NCBI GenBank assembly: GCA_015039465.1
Contig: MU130098.1
Location: 24,929-53,936 of the forward strand
Source: Phlegmacium glaucopus
Taxonomy: Eukaryota > Basidiomycota > Agaricomycetes > Agaricales > Cortinariaceae
Direction of reading: 5' to 3'
DNA: 29,008 nucleotides
The notes below the pieces were generated by a model. It had not been told where the DNA came from, made no database searches, and saw nothing but the letters and a program-made list of their open reading frames with translations. Every line of letters starts with the position of its first letter. Within the stretch, counting starts at the first letter, position 1. Of the stretch, positions 10,496 through 22,100 are shown one piece after another. A program made the position numbers and the translations under genes.

Positions 10496-12495
10496 ATGTA
10501 TCTGGCATTTCTCCTGACATTTCTCTCCTTTGTAACCTCAGCATTTGGAAAAAAATCATTTATGCAGGAGTCAACGAAGTATACATTGCTTACTTTTTTT
10601 TCTTCATTGACAACCCCTGGCTCACACCACCCTTTTTTTTGTTAGTCTGGTGGTGAATTCAGCGGTTCCAAGCTTCCCGGACGATTCGGTGTAGACTATG
10701 CGTTTATCAACAAAGTAAGCTTCGAAGGGCGGGGTTCTGTCCAACCAAACTCAGCCTGATAGAGAGAGATTTCTTTACTAGAGCACTGTCGATATCTTCG
10801 TTGATCAAGAAAAAATCAATTTCTTCCGTGTGGCGTTTCTTATGGAACGAATGTGTCCCCTTTCTTTCGGACTTGGAAGCAAATTTAACGAAACCGTAAT
10901 GTCATTGAATTTCTTCCATATAAGATGGGTTTGATTGATGTTGACTACTAGTATTTCACCGAATACGCGGATGCGATTAACTATATCACGGAGACGAAAG
11001 GTGCATATGCGTTGATCGACCCGCACAATTACATGAGATACAAGTAAGAAACACTCCTTTTTTTAATTTTTATATCCTATAACACCATAATGTCAATCCC
11101 AAGTGATCCATCTCAGCAACCACTCTCCGGAAGCATAAGTCGAGTGACTTGAAGAATTTTGATGTCTTACATTTTCTCAAACCCGCTTCACAGGTCATTG
11201 GCAACACGTCAGACCCAAAAGCGGCCACTACCCAGGAATTCGAAGCTTTCTGGAACGAACTCGCTTGCCGATTTGTGAAAAACCCCAAAGTTGTATTCGG
11301 AATCAACAATGAACCTCACCACATGGTACCTCTTACCCTTTTTGCGCATAGTTTTTTTTGTTGTTAATGTTACTAATTTCTTTCCTAGCCAACAGAACTT
11401 GTTCTGAAAAACGATCAAGCAGCTATCAACGGTATCCGCTCAGCCGGGGCTAAACAGCTCATCCTGGCTCCTGGAAATGGATTCACAGGTGGTAATGTCT
11501 GGACACAATATACCGGTGCTGCGAAATACCAACCTTCAAGTGATTTCTTGAATAAACTCGTCGATCCGATACATAATACCGCTATTGATGTACATGAGGT
11601 AAGTTGTACTCATCGTTTGTTTATCATTCGCTCAAAACGGTTGTTTTTAGTATTTGGGTGAGATCGCTTATTGAGTGTTGTCAAAAACGTTGTATTAAAT
11701 AAATGTATTACAGATATCGACTTCTCGGGCTCTCATGATGCGTGCACGCAGCCAGGTATGTATATCCCGACTACAAACTGCTGATGGCTTGTCAAATTAA
11801 GAGCGTTCTCTCTTATAACAGGTCCTTCACACCTCGCGAACCTCACGATATGGCTACGACAAAATAACCTCAAGTGTGTATTTATCTATCAATAATTGTG
11901 TTTTACATTCGACTTTTTTTTTTGTTTTTTGCAGAGCTGTCCTTAGCGAATTCGGAGGAGGTAACAATCAAAACTGTTTCCAGGTGTGTGTGTTCTCTCA
12001 CTTCATGATCCTTTTTTTTTTACGGGGTTATATACAACCTTTTTTGAATTTTTTAGTTTATCGATGACCTGCTCAACTATCTTGCCTCGAACGACGAATA
12101 TATCGGATGGTCGATTTGGGCTGCAGGTCCAAGTAAGTGTATCTCCTCCTATTCATCACCCAAGTTTTTTTTTCCAAAAAAAATTGTTATTCTTTTCCTC
12201 AGTTTGGGGTACCAATTCACCTTGTTGTGGACCTGATACCGGAAGTTTGGAGCCTGGCCAAGTGAATGATATGGGTGGACCAAAGTAAGCCTGTTTTTCA
12301 AAAAAAAAAAATCACTGCTAGAACATCATTTTATTTTTTGAAGTGCATTCGATACGGTATGGGCTCAGGCTGTCAGACCTAATATACCTAAACGTACGTC
12401 ATGTTTTTCTTCATTCTAACCAAATGCTCATTTTTTTATTACCTTTTCTTTCAATCGTAGATCTTAAACGTTGGGGAACGTCGAGTCTTTCATGA
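10496..12495 (+). pseudogene. GH5_5 endoglucanase copy 2, probably disabled
   Basis: All fifteen exons are recognisable: 10496-10578, 10646-10714, 10782-10895, 10952-11043, 11104-11134, 11194-11325, 11389-11598, 11651-11657, 11714-11755, 11822-11873, 11935-11983, 12057-12132, 12203-12284, 12344-12393 and 12461-12495. Both catalytic motifs (NNEPHH and SEFGGGN) are kept. Two lesions set it apart from copy 1. Exon 1 has seven A instead of five after GG (plus an in-frame 6-nt insertion), so the signal peptide is out of frame with the enzyme. The donor of exon 5 reads AT instead of GT (11135-11136). A GT nine bases downstream could act as donor and add three residues. A frame running in from 10411 does join the enzyme frame, but it has no signal peptide. 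The A-run change could be a sequencing error; the donor change is harder to dismiss. Confidence 0.75.
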
Positions 12496-12782
12496 ATGTT
12501 TGTATTTAAAAAGATTTTGAAGGACCGACGTTATATCACTTGGCGGTCATGCTCCAATGACGATTTTTTATATGTTAATAAAAGAGTCCAAAGATAACAA
12601 TGCGCGAACGATAGCATCAGAGGCTAAAGACGGTTATGTGAGCCTCGTCCAACCAGGCGTGACAGTCTCGAGGTGTAGTCTTAATTTTAGTCTATGATTT
12701 TTTTTAAAGAACCAACCGTCACTAACAATACAAACTACGAAGTACATATTTGAAATCATAGGCTCCGGGCATCAAGCTTTTC
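12496..12782. other. intergenic, converging ends of GH5 copy 2 and membrane gene B
   Basis: No gene is supported. From about 12640 onwards the sequence is repeated at 25253 and beyond, as part of the segmental duplication. It should hold the 3' ends of both converging genes; no terminator can be named. Confidence 0.5.
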
Positions 12783-14592
12783 CTACCTCCAAATCACCTT
12801 CTTGCACCTCAACCCAATCTGATGCACATCATGCCACAAAACCGAAACTTTCCAAAATCCAAGCCTATAAACCATCCAAGCACCTATAGCCGTTATCCCA
12901 TAAATAACGATAGCAAACTCCATTCTATCAAACATGAAAAAAAGTAAAACAAGCGCTGAAGGGAGATATACAGTCGTTCCGACCAATTGGAGTTGTTCGC
13001 AGAGGAGGAGGAAACGTTGAAAGTCGGATAGACTGATATGTTCCATGCTGTGCCCTGAGTGGCGGATGTGGTCAGTGGTGGTGGTGGTGGTGGTAGTGGG
13101 AAGAGGTGGACTGTCCGGTGGTAATTCGGGTTGAAGATCCGGGGTGGGGGTTTCGGTATCTAGTGATTTAGCCATTCGAAAACAAATCATGCCTGCACGG
13201 CTGGCGACGATTATGGTGAGGAGATGAAATCCTATAGCGAGGATGCATAAAAACATGCTGAATTGGTAAGGTCTGCCATGAATGTCACCGACGATGTCCT
13301 TGGCGAAAGACATGAATGAGATGATCAAGGCGGCGGTGAAAGTGGACTTTTCATTTGGAATCAATATTTTGATATCTTGAGCTCCCGGGTTCTTTGAAGG
13401 GGTGAACAAAAAAACACTGACAATAAGAACAAGAATATTGAATTGTGAGGAGAGACTATCAAGCTCTCTGCGCTCTTTATCGGTGAACTCCATTGCTCTC
13501 TATTTTTTGGTTATTGGGTTTTGAGAATGAAGAATTTTCTACGGGTCAAAAGGGAGGTCGGAATCAGATAAAGTGATTCGAAGGACTTGGGAGAATCTGC
13601 GAGTAAAGGCTTGAATAACATACCGTATCGGGGGGAAAGCTCTGTGAGCTGTCGTTGATTGGGACGTTTCAAAACATAGAGTTTCAGTGTATAAGGTCTT
13701 TATTAGACGCCCAAGAGGATGATCAGTCGGTCGCAAGTGTCGTGGATGATATAAACAAGAGGGATATTTGATGAAAGCTTGTATGCTGCGTTCACGGCAG
13801 AGAGAAGCATCAAGGCTTCTGTGAAGAAATACGTACCATATCGATTGAAGATCTGCCAAAAACACACCAGTCACCTGAATGTATCGTGTTTTTGTGACAT
13901 CCCTTGAGGTATCTGTTCAAGAGATCAGGTTACCAAAACTATAGTCGAACCACTTGTCGTATGGGAAGATGTCACTCCAAATGTTAACTTAATTTCATTT
14001 GGGAACCAAACATTAGAGGCTCCATTCCCTGATACATCGGAGATGAGATTATATAACCTTAGAGTTCTTCTGTGGTTGTTGAAAAACGGACGGCGTGGGA
14101 CGAGATCGATGGGAATGAACCAACCACGAGGCTGCAGCCAACATAGTTTGTGTCCTTCGGATTTCGGAATTGAACCCACGTCAAGAGAGAAGAAGCACAG
14201 TCTATTCCTGATGAGCCTGCGTAAAGGCTGATGGTAAACAGGGAAGTTAGAAACGAGTGTGCAAGGAAGCCCAGCATCTTTGACAGTGTGTCTCCAGCAA
14301 GGACAGTCAACATTTTCCCAAGGTTGGTAGATTTTGAACAGGAAAGAAAGCGGTTACTAACTAGAAAGGATGATCGGGTGTGATGCGTACATATTTCGAG
14401 TGACAATCTGCGTTGTCGGTCGCGGGACCGCTCAGGTTAAACATATGAACATTGCCCGAATCACTGGCAAGGCCTGGTTCAATGTGCTGCTAACTTACAC
14501 GGTGACGCTCCGAGTACGGTGACTCAGCAAATCACCCAAAGAAAAACTTTCGCCAGTAAAGTCGCATTCTGATGCCAAGTCAGAGTCCAGAC
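12640..14592 (+). repeat. segmental duplication, copy 1
   Basis: This block, including membrane gene B and about 1.1 kb of non-coding DNA upstream of it, aligns in the same orientation with 25253-27412. Similarity ends near 14592, just after 'ccaagtcagagtc', which also ends the similarity at 27410. Outside the membrane gene, indels break every shared ORF, so the rest is non-coding. Confidence 0.85.
12783..13493 (-). CDS. putative four-helix membrane protein, paralogue B (2 exons, 211 aa)
   Basis: Same unknown family as the genes at 1909-3333 and 25564-26244. The whole span is one open frame, but comparison places an intron at 13347-13421 (75 nt, GT..AG). It is at the same residue as an intron in both paralogues: ..LVLI | STFTA... 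Spliced, exons are 13493-13422 and 13346-12783. It has four hydrophobic helices (FTAALIISFMSF, FSMFLCILAIGFHLLTIIV, LVGTTVYLPSALVLLFF, FAIVIYGITAIGAWMVY). A soluble loop between helices 2 and 3 carries a run of eight Thr from a (GTG)n microsatellite, then the CEQLQ motif; FWKVS follows helix 4. It lacks the long N-terminal part of paralogue A. Function unknown. Confidence 0.75.
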   Translation of the reverse strand: MEFTDKERRELDSLSSQFNILVLIVSVFLFTPSKNPGAQDIKILIPNEKSTFTAALIISFMSFAKDIVGDIHGRPYQFSMFLCILAIGFHLLTIIVASRAGMICFRMAKSLDTETPTPDLQPELPPDSPPLPTTTTTTTTDHIRHSGHSMEHISLSDFQRFLLLCEQLQLVGTTVYLPSALVLLFFMFDRMEFAIVIYGITAIGAWMVYRLGFWKVSVLWHDVHQIGLRCKKVIWR

Positions 14593-15601
14593 TCCATAGG
14601 GAGGTTCAAAGTTAAACGCCGTCGCCGCATTTCGTATTGATGGAATTATATAATCATATCCCGGATATCCGGTGTGACGAGGTTGTGACAGATCTGCCAA
14701 CACTCCTCCGTGAACTAGACTCTGTAACATTCGAAATAACTTGATATAATATTTTATTTGAACTTTGGATGCTACCAAAATGCTCCATATCCAAGATACA
14801 CAATATATTTTGAGGAGATGATCTCATTTGGGCATTGTCCACAAAAGCCACATTTAAATATTCTCTTAGCTGGGAAAAGGCCAAAAGTAATTGCTGGCAG
14901 CATTTGAAACTTGTTATGTCTGATAGTGGAACCTTTGTTGGATAGGCATAGAAGGTTGCAAAGTTATCTTATCATCTGCTTGTTGAATATTTTCGAGCAT
15001 CTGAAAGGCTCTTCCCGATTAGGAATTATTAGTAAGCACCGTATATGAGTAGTAGTAGTACTGTACCGTTTTTACTCACTCGTTTGCAAGGCGCTCAACC
15101 TGCGCTGGCCAAACGTGAATCGTATTATCAAATACCTAATCCCTGAGTTCGATAAATTCCAACACTGCTTATCATCAATGTGATAAAAAACAGACTTTTA
15201 AAAGGATGGTCGAGCGCCTATAACTTTAAGCCAGCGAGGTGAACAGAGCAGTGCACGTGATGCACCTCTCGTCTGCTCAAAGAGAGTGTGCAACGTGAAG
15301 AAAAGAAGGAAAAAAATAATTTAGTCCAAGAAGTTACAAATCCAAGGTGGGTCGGTTTCAAGTTTTAGCTCCCCAGTTTAACTTGATTGGAAAATACCGA
15401 GCCTTGCTCCCGAACCGCGGTCTCTATCACTTGCATCCCTTCCAGCACCTTTTCTTCTTCAAGTCTCCTGCTGACTACCTCACACCAGGTGGTAGGCCGT
15501 GCATCTTTTCAACGTTATATACTGAACAAGCAGTCTTGGCAACGGCGTTGCAAGACTTGTAAACTTCGGAGTGAATAAAGTCTTGTGGAAGGTCGTGAAC
15601 G
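13494..15601. other. non-coding stretch upstream of membrane gene B
   Basis: The part to about 14592 belongs to the segmental duplication. Its ORFs (for example 13539-13874 and 14059-14406, minus) lose frame in the second copy through small indels, so they are not genes. Possible splice donors at about 13621 and 13838 on the minus strand are kept in the other copy and might belong to an untranslated leader of gene B. From 14593 to 15601 I see no gene, tRNA or repeat that I can support. Confidence 0.5.
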
Positions 15602-16440
15602 TGCACCGCCTCCTCCTGTAGAGGCGCCAACGGTATGGTTTGGGTTGTAGGGGTTGGTAGTGTAGCCAAAGATATCCGAGACCGTCTCGATGGCGAGCAG
15701 ACCGGTGGTGACGGTAGTTTTTACGTGAATTAAGGCACCTGCATCTTGAAGTAAGCGTACTATTGACGACGAGGTCGCCCATGGACGTCCAATATTACGA
15801 GAGTAACCAATTGTGGAATCATAGCCTTCGATGTCTACCGTGTCTGGATGGATACAGTTTAGTTAGTTTACGAATATAGTTTGAAGTAATCTCGGTACCT
15901 TTGATACTGACAGGTACACCCATTAGCGAACGTTCACAAGTAAGATCGTTCATGGAGTCGATTCCTAGTCTCTAGTTCGCAACTGGAGGAATGACGAGCG
16001 ATTCTGGAAACATGATTCCTGTAACGCGGTTGATAGTTTTTTGAACGACATGAGTCTTCTTTGCCATCATGATAGCTGTAGGTGAAATCGCACCAGAGTG
16101 ACATTGAGATATGAGTTGAGAAATGGAAAGAGCGTGGATTTGTTCTTCTGAAAAAAGAGAGTGGTGCGGAATAAACAGCGGGGAGGGAGTCAATGGCGCT
16201 CCCTTTGTTTCCAGGCTCTAATCCATCCGTTCAGCATATTATAGATTGAGTTGCAATTGAAGGACCTCACCATGCACAAATGTTTTCTGCCAGGTTGAAA
16301 GAATTCGGATAAAAGTCGGATCATCGTTGGTAATCGAGCCCACACTTGATTATGTAATCAATTCCTACCTCTTACTAAATCCTGGTCTACACCTACCACC
16401 TTCATGAAGTACTTTTTCACGAACTGGAAGCTTTGGAATC
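15602..16440 (-). pseudogene. truncated amidase (amidase signature family) pseudogene
   Basis: Minus-strand reading gives the N-terminal half of a fungal amidase, an enzyme that hydrolyses amides to acid and ammonia. LSISQLISQCHSGAISPTAI and INRVTGIMFPESL match the usual amidase N-terminal helix region. SLMGVPVSIKD contains the catalytic Lys site. DTVDIEGYDSTIGYS, IVRLLQDAGALIHVKT, FGYTTNPYNPNHTVG and GASTGGGGA (the Gly/Ser motif) follow in order. A GT..AG intron of 55 nt (about 15842-15896) restores the frame between SIK and DT. An in-frame TAG at 15972-15974 breaks the protein. The homology stops right after the GGST-type motif, so the nucleophile half is missing. An exon-like piece (DLIPKLPVREKVLHE) near 16400-16445 may be the first exon. 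Confidence 0.8.
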
Positions 16441-16779
16441 AGGTCCTCGTTCCCTTCTATTGCCTCTCATTCTGCTGCTTCGTCAAGTGCACTGCAGTCA
16501 GATTGTTCCAACAGTCCAAGTAGTCCAACAAGCACATGGAAACCACAACAACAACCACCTAACTCGCCACCTGCCATTCCACGTACTTTTTCTTAACATC
16601 TTTGATTGTTTCTCGACAATTCTGTGAATGTACCTCTAGAGGACCATTAATGGCAGTTAGTTCACTGGGGATGGCCACTAATCGTTGTTCAAAGTTCACT
16701 GGCCAAAGCCGCGAACTTCTTCCTCAAGGACTCCTTAATTCTATCCCCCGAACCCAGTCAAATCAGCATTCAAGATCGG

Positions 16780-18290
16780 AGAAACAATCAGAGCTTATTG
16801 TCGTATCTGTGCATTAATTTTCCTATGCCGTCCAGCCGCAAGGCGTCTCCAACAATACTTTCATACTGCATCTAGGATACGATTACGGCAAAGGCTAAAA
16901 TTGGTCAGGTTACTGGAGATTTAAATCTGAGCTTCAAGGTGTTGGTATTGAACATTGATGGCTCGAGGACGATATGATATGGACAAGTGCGCCGATTTCT
17001 TGATATTGCAAGGAAAACCTACGATTACAAGCTCCTTTTTCAGTCCATTGCTCAGCTCTTCCCGTTACCAAAGTATGACCAACATGTTATATTCATCGTA
17101 CATTTTCTCTTCCAAATCGTTTGCAAACATCCACTTAAGTGTCGAAATCCAGTTGGGTTTGAGCACGCCCATCCAACAGGGTCAGACCTTGTATCAATAT
17201 CTTGTGATGTAGTTCACGCGAGCAGAGGAGATCACTGCCGAATGAGTGAGTGTTCATGAAATTCAGAGAGACATTATTGATCTTATGTACTTCAGTGAAG
17301 ACATTGCCAAGTGCGACAAGTTGATTCTTGAAGACTTACGAAGATCCGACATACAAATTTGTATCCAAAAATTTCCAGGCTTTGACTGGCAAGAAAATCA
17401 TTGGTTCAGGAAGTTTCCAAAGGTCTTGTCCTCCCTTAATTAGGTGTAACCGAAGCCTAATACCTGTTTTTCTAGCCCAATACGGACACCCCAAGGTTTC
17501 AAAGCTAACCTCAAAGCCATTCAAGGCCATCTCTTTCTCCTCGAAAGATGTATGTTCTTCGTCTTCAAAAAACCCACTCTGATCGAGATCAGCGACATCT
17601 ACCAAGTGATCTTCTCTCGGGCAGATGCCGGCAAGAGTGGTCCAGAGCACAATCAATGGGGAAATTACCGAAGGATATTTGAAGGATAAGAAAGTGAGTG
17701 TGAAGAATGGTACGGTAACCCGACGCCAATTCATTGTTTGCTGTAGTTGCCAGCGACGATGATAACGACGATATGCAAAGTCTTGGAAGCACTATGATGA
17801 TAGTAGCGATGGTAGGTGTTCCTTTACTTGTGATTTTTTCTTTTTTAGATCCTGATGTTGCCTTTTGAAAGGACTGTAAGGGCTCCGGCTCTAATTCTGG
17901 ATCCCCGAGCGATAGCGATTCAGACTCTTCTGGTGCTAAGGCACCGTCGGATGCTAGTGGAGATATTACTTTGACCAGAGATGCCAAGAAAGGGAAGAAT
18001 AAAGTAAATGATAGCAAATAACAAGTCAAGATACGTCCTCTGGGAACAAGGTCGGGAATCCGGCGAAAAATAAAGCTGTAGCTTCTGCTGCTGGTAGCGA
18101 CGCGGACGAGAGCAGACAATCCCGAGCCAAGATCGACACCCAAACTCAAGGCTTCTGCTTCAGTTGCTAGCTCTTCAATAAACCGAAATCAACGTACAAG
18201 ATGAAGAACGCTGACGATGATGTGATGGACGTTGATGATCAGGATAGACCTCACTCGAAACCTTAGCCAAAGAAGGAAGTCGATGTTGAG
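16780..18290 (+). pseudogene. POB3: decayed copy of FACT subunit Pob3/SSRP1
   Basis: Scattered frames on the plus strand read in order as the middle and C-terminal part of Pob3, the histone-chaperone partner of Spt16. AKIGQVTGD is at about 16893, ARGRYDMDKCADFL at 16960, KTYDYKLLFQSIAQLFPLP at 17015, TPIQQGQTLYQYLVM at 17165 and FTRAEEITAE at 17213. TYEDPTYKFVSKNFQALTGK is at 17330, NLKAIQGHLFLLERCMFFVF at 17505, ISDIYQVIFSRADAGKSG at 17590 and EITEGYLKDKKVSVKN at 17660. An acidic Asp/Ser tail follows at about 17880-17970. At least three frameshifts and several stops separate the pieces, for example after GGAAAAC near 17012. Intron remnants such as the one ending at 17475 are still visible. 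The N-terminal domain is not recognisable. It cannot encode a working subunit; an intact gene should exist elsewhere. Confidence 0.85.
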
Positions 18291-19125
18291 GCTTGTGTTA
18301 GAGCCAAAAGGATTTGAAGTTTGGTATCCAGGATCCTTATTTCTCATCTTTCGACCAGGCTCTGGCGTCAAGAGGAACAATACTTGCTTTCTGTACCTTT
18401 CCTTCGATGTACTCCTCACGTTTTAGATCTTGCTTCTAACGCATCTTTTTTGTATCTTCAACCACGGCCCAGCATGCTTTTTATCTCAAACTGTTCTAAA
18501 GAACAATGAGAACAAGTCTCGGTGATGTTTCTCGAAGACAAGTCCAACATAAATCAGAAGGTAGTAAGTAGAACCGTACCTGAACCTTTTTCTGGACTCC
18601 GTCTGTGCTTGTTTTTGTTGCTTTGACTGCTTTCCAAAATGCTCTTTGGGTACAATGGTTTGATTCATGATTGGAGGAATGGACGCAAATTGCATCGTGT
18701 TGTTTGCACTGAAGGATACAGATAACACATCTGCGAGAAGGTGAAAAGATACGAGATGAATAGTGGAAGAATTTGGGGACAAAATGGGTGACTTCTCGTA
18801 GCGTTTAGACATGACAATGAAGTAACACTGGGTAGAGGTCCGACAAGTCGGTACAATTATGATCATTCTTGAGATGCAGATTAACCTTCTCAGACGTGTT
18901 TAAGTTGGTGACAAAAAAAAGTAGGGAGTGCAACGAACCAAACAACCAGCGAACAGGAACAAAATTCTGAAGCAAGGGCAATACAAGCAACCTTGGGGAT
19001 TGGAAGGACTTAGAAACCCGGAGTAACATTTGGAACCGGAGTAAACACAGCCCGCACTTATATAATCAAGAGCGTCTTTGTTCTTGCCTCTTATCACCCA
19101 CCTTGACCCCTGTGCATTGAGCACC
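18291..19125. other. non-coding stretch and NLR promoter
   Basis: No gene is supported. The minus frame 18486-18866 has a plausible start (MSKRYEKSP) and a Lys/Gln-rich end, but no recognisable domain. TATATAA at 19059-19065 lies about 60 bases before the NLR start codon and is its likely TATA box. Confidence 0.45.
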
Positions 19126-22100
19126 ATGAAGCGCATTTTCAGGCAATTTCACAAATACAAGAACCCAAAATATCCATTTCTGAACATCACCGATGCTCTT
19201 GATTCAAACTCTGAACCAGCAACTTCGACATCAATCATAATTAACACCGCCAATCCCATGCCATCCGTCCCCATTAGTGCCGCGACTGCGACTGCGAGTC
19301 TTGAAGTTATTCGGGCCACTGGTGTTAACGTTACTGTGAGTTTTCAACTTGGCCAAGCACATTGGCATATTTAGACAATCATTGTCGTCCATCAGACTGG
19401 CCATGAACGCCAACTCTCCGCTTCGGTTGCCACTTTGGCAATCGATGACCGTGCTCCTGTAGCACGTCTGGAAGACTCCCCTCCTGATACCATAATACAA
19501 GCCGACTTGAGATCTATGGAATCAGAAAAAAATCCCTCTGTGAGTCGCTCGCACACCCTCCTCTCAGCTCTTCCTGATGATCAATAGACTCAGCATTCTG
19601 GCTCGGGTTTCTTTGCGAATGCCCAGAATTTCCTCATTGCTGGTGGCACTTTCGTAAGTCTTTTTCATGTACTGTGTAAATGATTTAACAATATATGTGT
19701 ATCTAGGTTAATGTTCTCCCTGCCAATCCTAGTGAAGGGCAGCTAAAGATCATTGTACCCCAGAAACCAAACTCCAGTCCATTATTTACTGGACAGAAAC
19801 GTGTACTTGACAAGCTCAGAAATATTTTTGTTCATTGTGCTGATAGTGGACTGATGTCAAGGCATTCTTGTCTCCTCTGGGGAATGGGAGGAATTGGAAA
19901 GACCCAGATCTGTCTCAAGTTCACAGAAGAAATGTCTGACAAGTAAGTGTCTTCACCTATTCACGACACTGGCTTCATTTCTTGCTCTAGGTTTTCATAT
20001 GTGTTCTGGGTTGATGCCTCTTCTGATGAGAGTATGGCAATGTCTCTCAAGGGGATATCCAGTATTCCTGCTGCCCAAGCTTCTGGTATGGATGGCTCAG
20101 TTCAGTCTGTCCTCCAGTGGATATCTAGCATTCCGAGTCAAGAGGAATGGTTGATGGTGTTTGATAATGCTGATGATCCTCCTCCTGAGGATGTGGCCAA
20201 GTTCTTTCCATCAGGTAACAGAGGTAATATCCTCATTACTAGCAGAAACAGATCCATGGGAAGGATCATATCATTTCAGAACAGCATTGAGATCAGTGAA
20301 ATGGAGGAGGCAGATGCTATAACTCTACTTCTCAAGGCTAGCTGTTTGGATCTAGCTGAGCATATAGAAGCTGCTAGAGAGATTGTTACTGAGCTTGGCT
20401 GCATTCCTCTGGCTGTTAATCATGCTGGTGCTTATATTGAAGCTGGGAATTGTGATATCAGTAGATATCTGAGACATTTCTCCTTACATCATCAGGCTCT
20501 GATGTCAGATGCTACATTCAGGGGAGCATCAGATTATGATCAAACAGTATATGGGACTTGGGATTTATCTTTCAAAGAAATTGAAAAGAGAGCTGGTGGA
20601 CAGTCCACTGTAGGAAATGCACAAGCAGCCAAGGCAGCAATCTTAATTCTTCAAATATGTGCTTTCTATCATCATAGCAATATCTCTACAGAGATATTCA
20701 GATCTGCTGCTGAGGAGTCCAGGAAACATGTTGATACTGAGGTAGCTGAAAGGCTACCCCAGGCAATCAGTTTTCTGGATCATACTCTGCTTACCTTAGA
20801 CAGTGATGGTCACTGGGATGACTTTATGTTTGGACAAGGGATTGGTGTCCTTCTCTCATTCTCCTTGATGAAAAGAGGACAAACATCTGAGATGTTGTCT
20901 GTCCATCCTTTGGTGCACTGCTGGAGTCGTGAACAAATGGTTAAATCTGAGCAGGAAAAAATGTGTGAGATGGGAAGCATAATTTTGTCCTGTGCAATTC
21001 CTTGGAGATTTACCAGCCAGGATTATTCATTGCGAAGAATGATTTTTCCACATATCAAGGCAAATTGGCTATATGGAAAGGAGCTAGGACTGATTGAATA
21101 TTATGATGATAAATGGACCAATTTTGCGCTGGTAATGAAGGAGAATGGAGATTGGAAGAATTCAGAGCAGCTGGAAGCTCAAATCATGGACATGAGGAAG
21201 AAAGTGCTTGGTGCAGATCATTCAGATACCCTCCTAAGCATGCAAAATCTAGCAGACATATACCATTATCAAGGAAGATGGAGTGAAGCAGAGCAGTTTG
21301 AGGTTCAGGTCATGGACATGAGGAAGCAGGTGCTTGGTGCAGAACATTTAGACACCCTCAAAAGCATGGGAAATTTAGCAGACACATACCGTTATCAAGG
21401 AAGATGGAATGAAGCAGAGCAGTTGGAGGTTGAAGTCATGGACATGAGGAAGAGGGTGCTTGGTGCAGAACATCCAGAGACCCTCATAAGCATGGACAAT
21501 CTAGCAAGCACATACAGTAATCAGGGAAGGTGGAATGAGGCAGAGCAACTGGGTATTCAAGTCTTGGACATATGGAAGAAAATGCTTGGTGCAGAACATC
21601 CAGACACCCTTGTAAGCATGGGAAATCTAGCAGACACATACTATAATCAAGGAAGATGGAATGAAGCAGAGCAGCTACAGGTTCAAGTCATGGACACAAG
21701 GAAGAAGGTGTTTGGTACAGAACATCCAGAGACCCTCATAAGCATGGACAATCTATCAAGGACACACAATAATCAAGGAAGGTGGGATGAGGCAGAGCAA
21801 CTGGGTATTCAAGTCTTGGACATATGGAAGAAGGTGCTTGGTGCAGAACATCCAGACACCCTCATAAGCATGGCAAATCTAGCAAACACATACTCTAATC
21901 AAGGAAGATGGGATGAAGCAGAGCAGCTGCAGGTTCAAGTTATGGACATGAGTCAGAAAGTGCTTGGTGTAGATCATCCAGACACCATTGTAAGCATGGG
22001 ATGTCTAGCATACACATACTGTAATCAAGGAAGATGCAATAAAGCAGAGCAGCTGGGTGTTCAAGTCATGGACATGAGTAAGAAGGTGCTTGGTGCAGCT

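Larger units (their letters stand above)
8188..12520 (+). repeat. tandem direct duplication of the GH5 gene (unit about 2.17 kb)
   Basis: The start codons of the two copies are 2169 bp apart (8327 and 10496). Homology covers about 150 bp of promoter, all exons and introns, and a little 3' flank. Exon lengths are identical except in exon 1. Introns differ mostly by small indels in T-rich tracts. Confidence 0.9.

Noticed and set aside
10408..10656. ORF running into GH5 copy 2 as a real N-terminus
   Set aside because: It reads the promoter and signal-peptide region in a shifted frame, begins upstream of the TATA box, and exists only because of the frameshift in exon 1.
13539..13874. Minus-strand ORF as an extra 5' exon of membrane gene B
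   Set aside because: Its frame is broken in the second copy and its end does not join gene B in phase.
14059..14406. Minus-strand ORF of 115 codons, with a similar ORF at 26874-27107
   Set aside because: A 2-bp indel between the copies shifts the frame, so the peptide is not conserved as protein and only the DNA is shared.
18486..18866. A small gene on the minus strand starting MSKRYEKSP
   Set aside because: No domain, no paralogue in the window and no convincing continuation after the possible donor near 18582.
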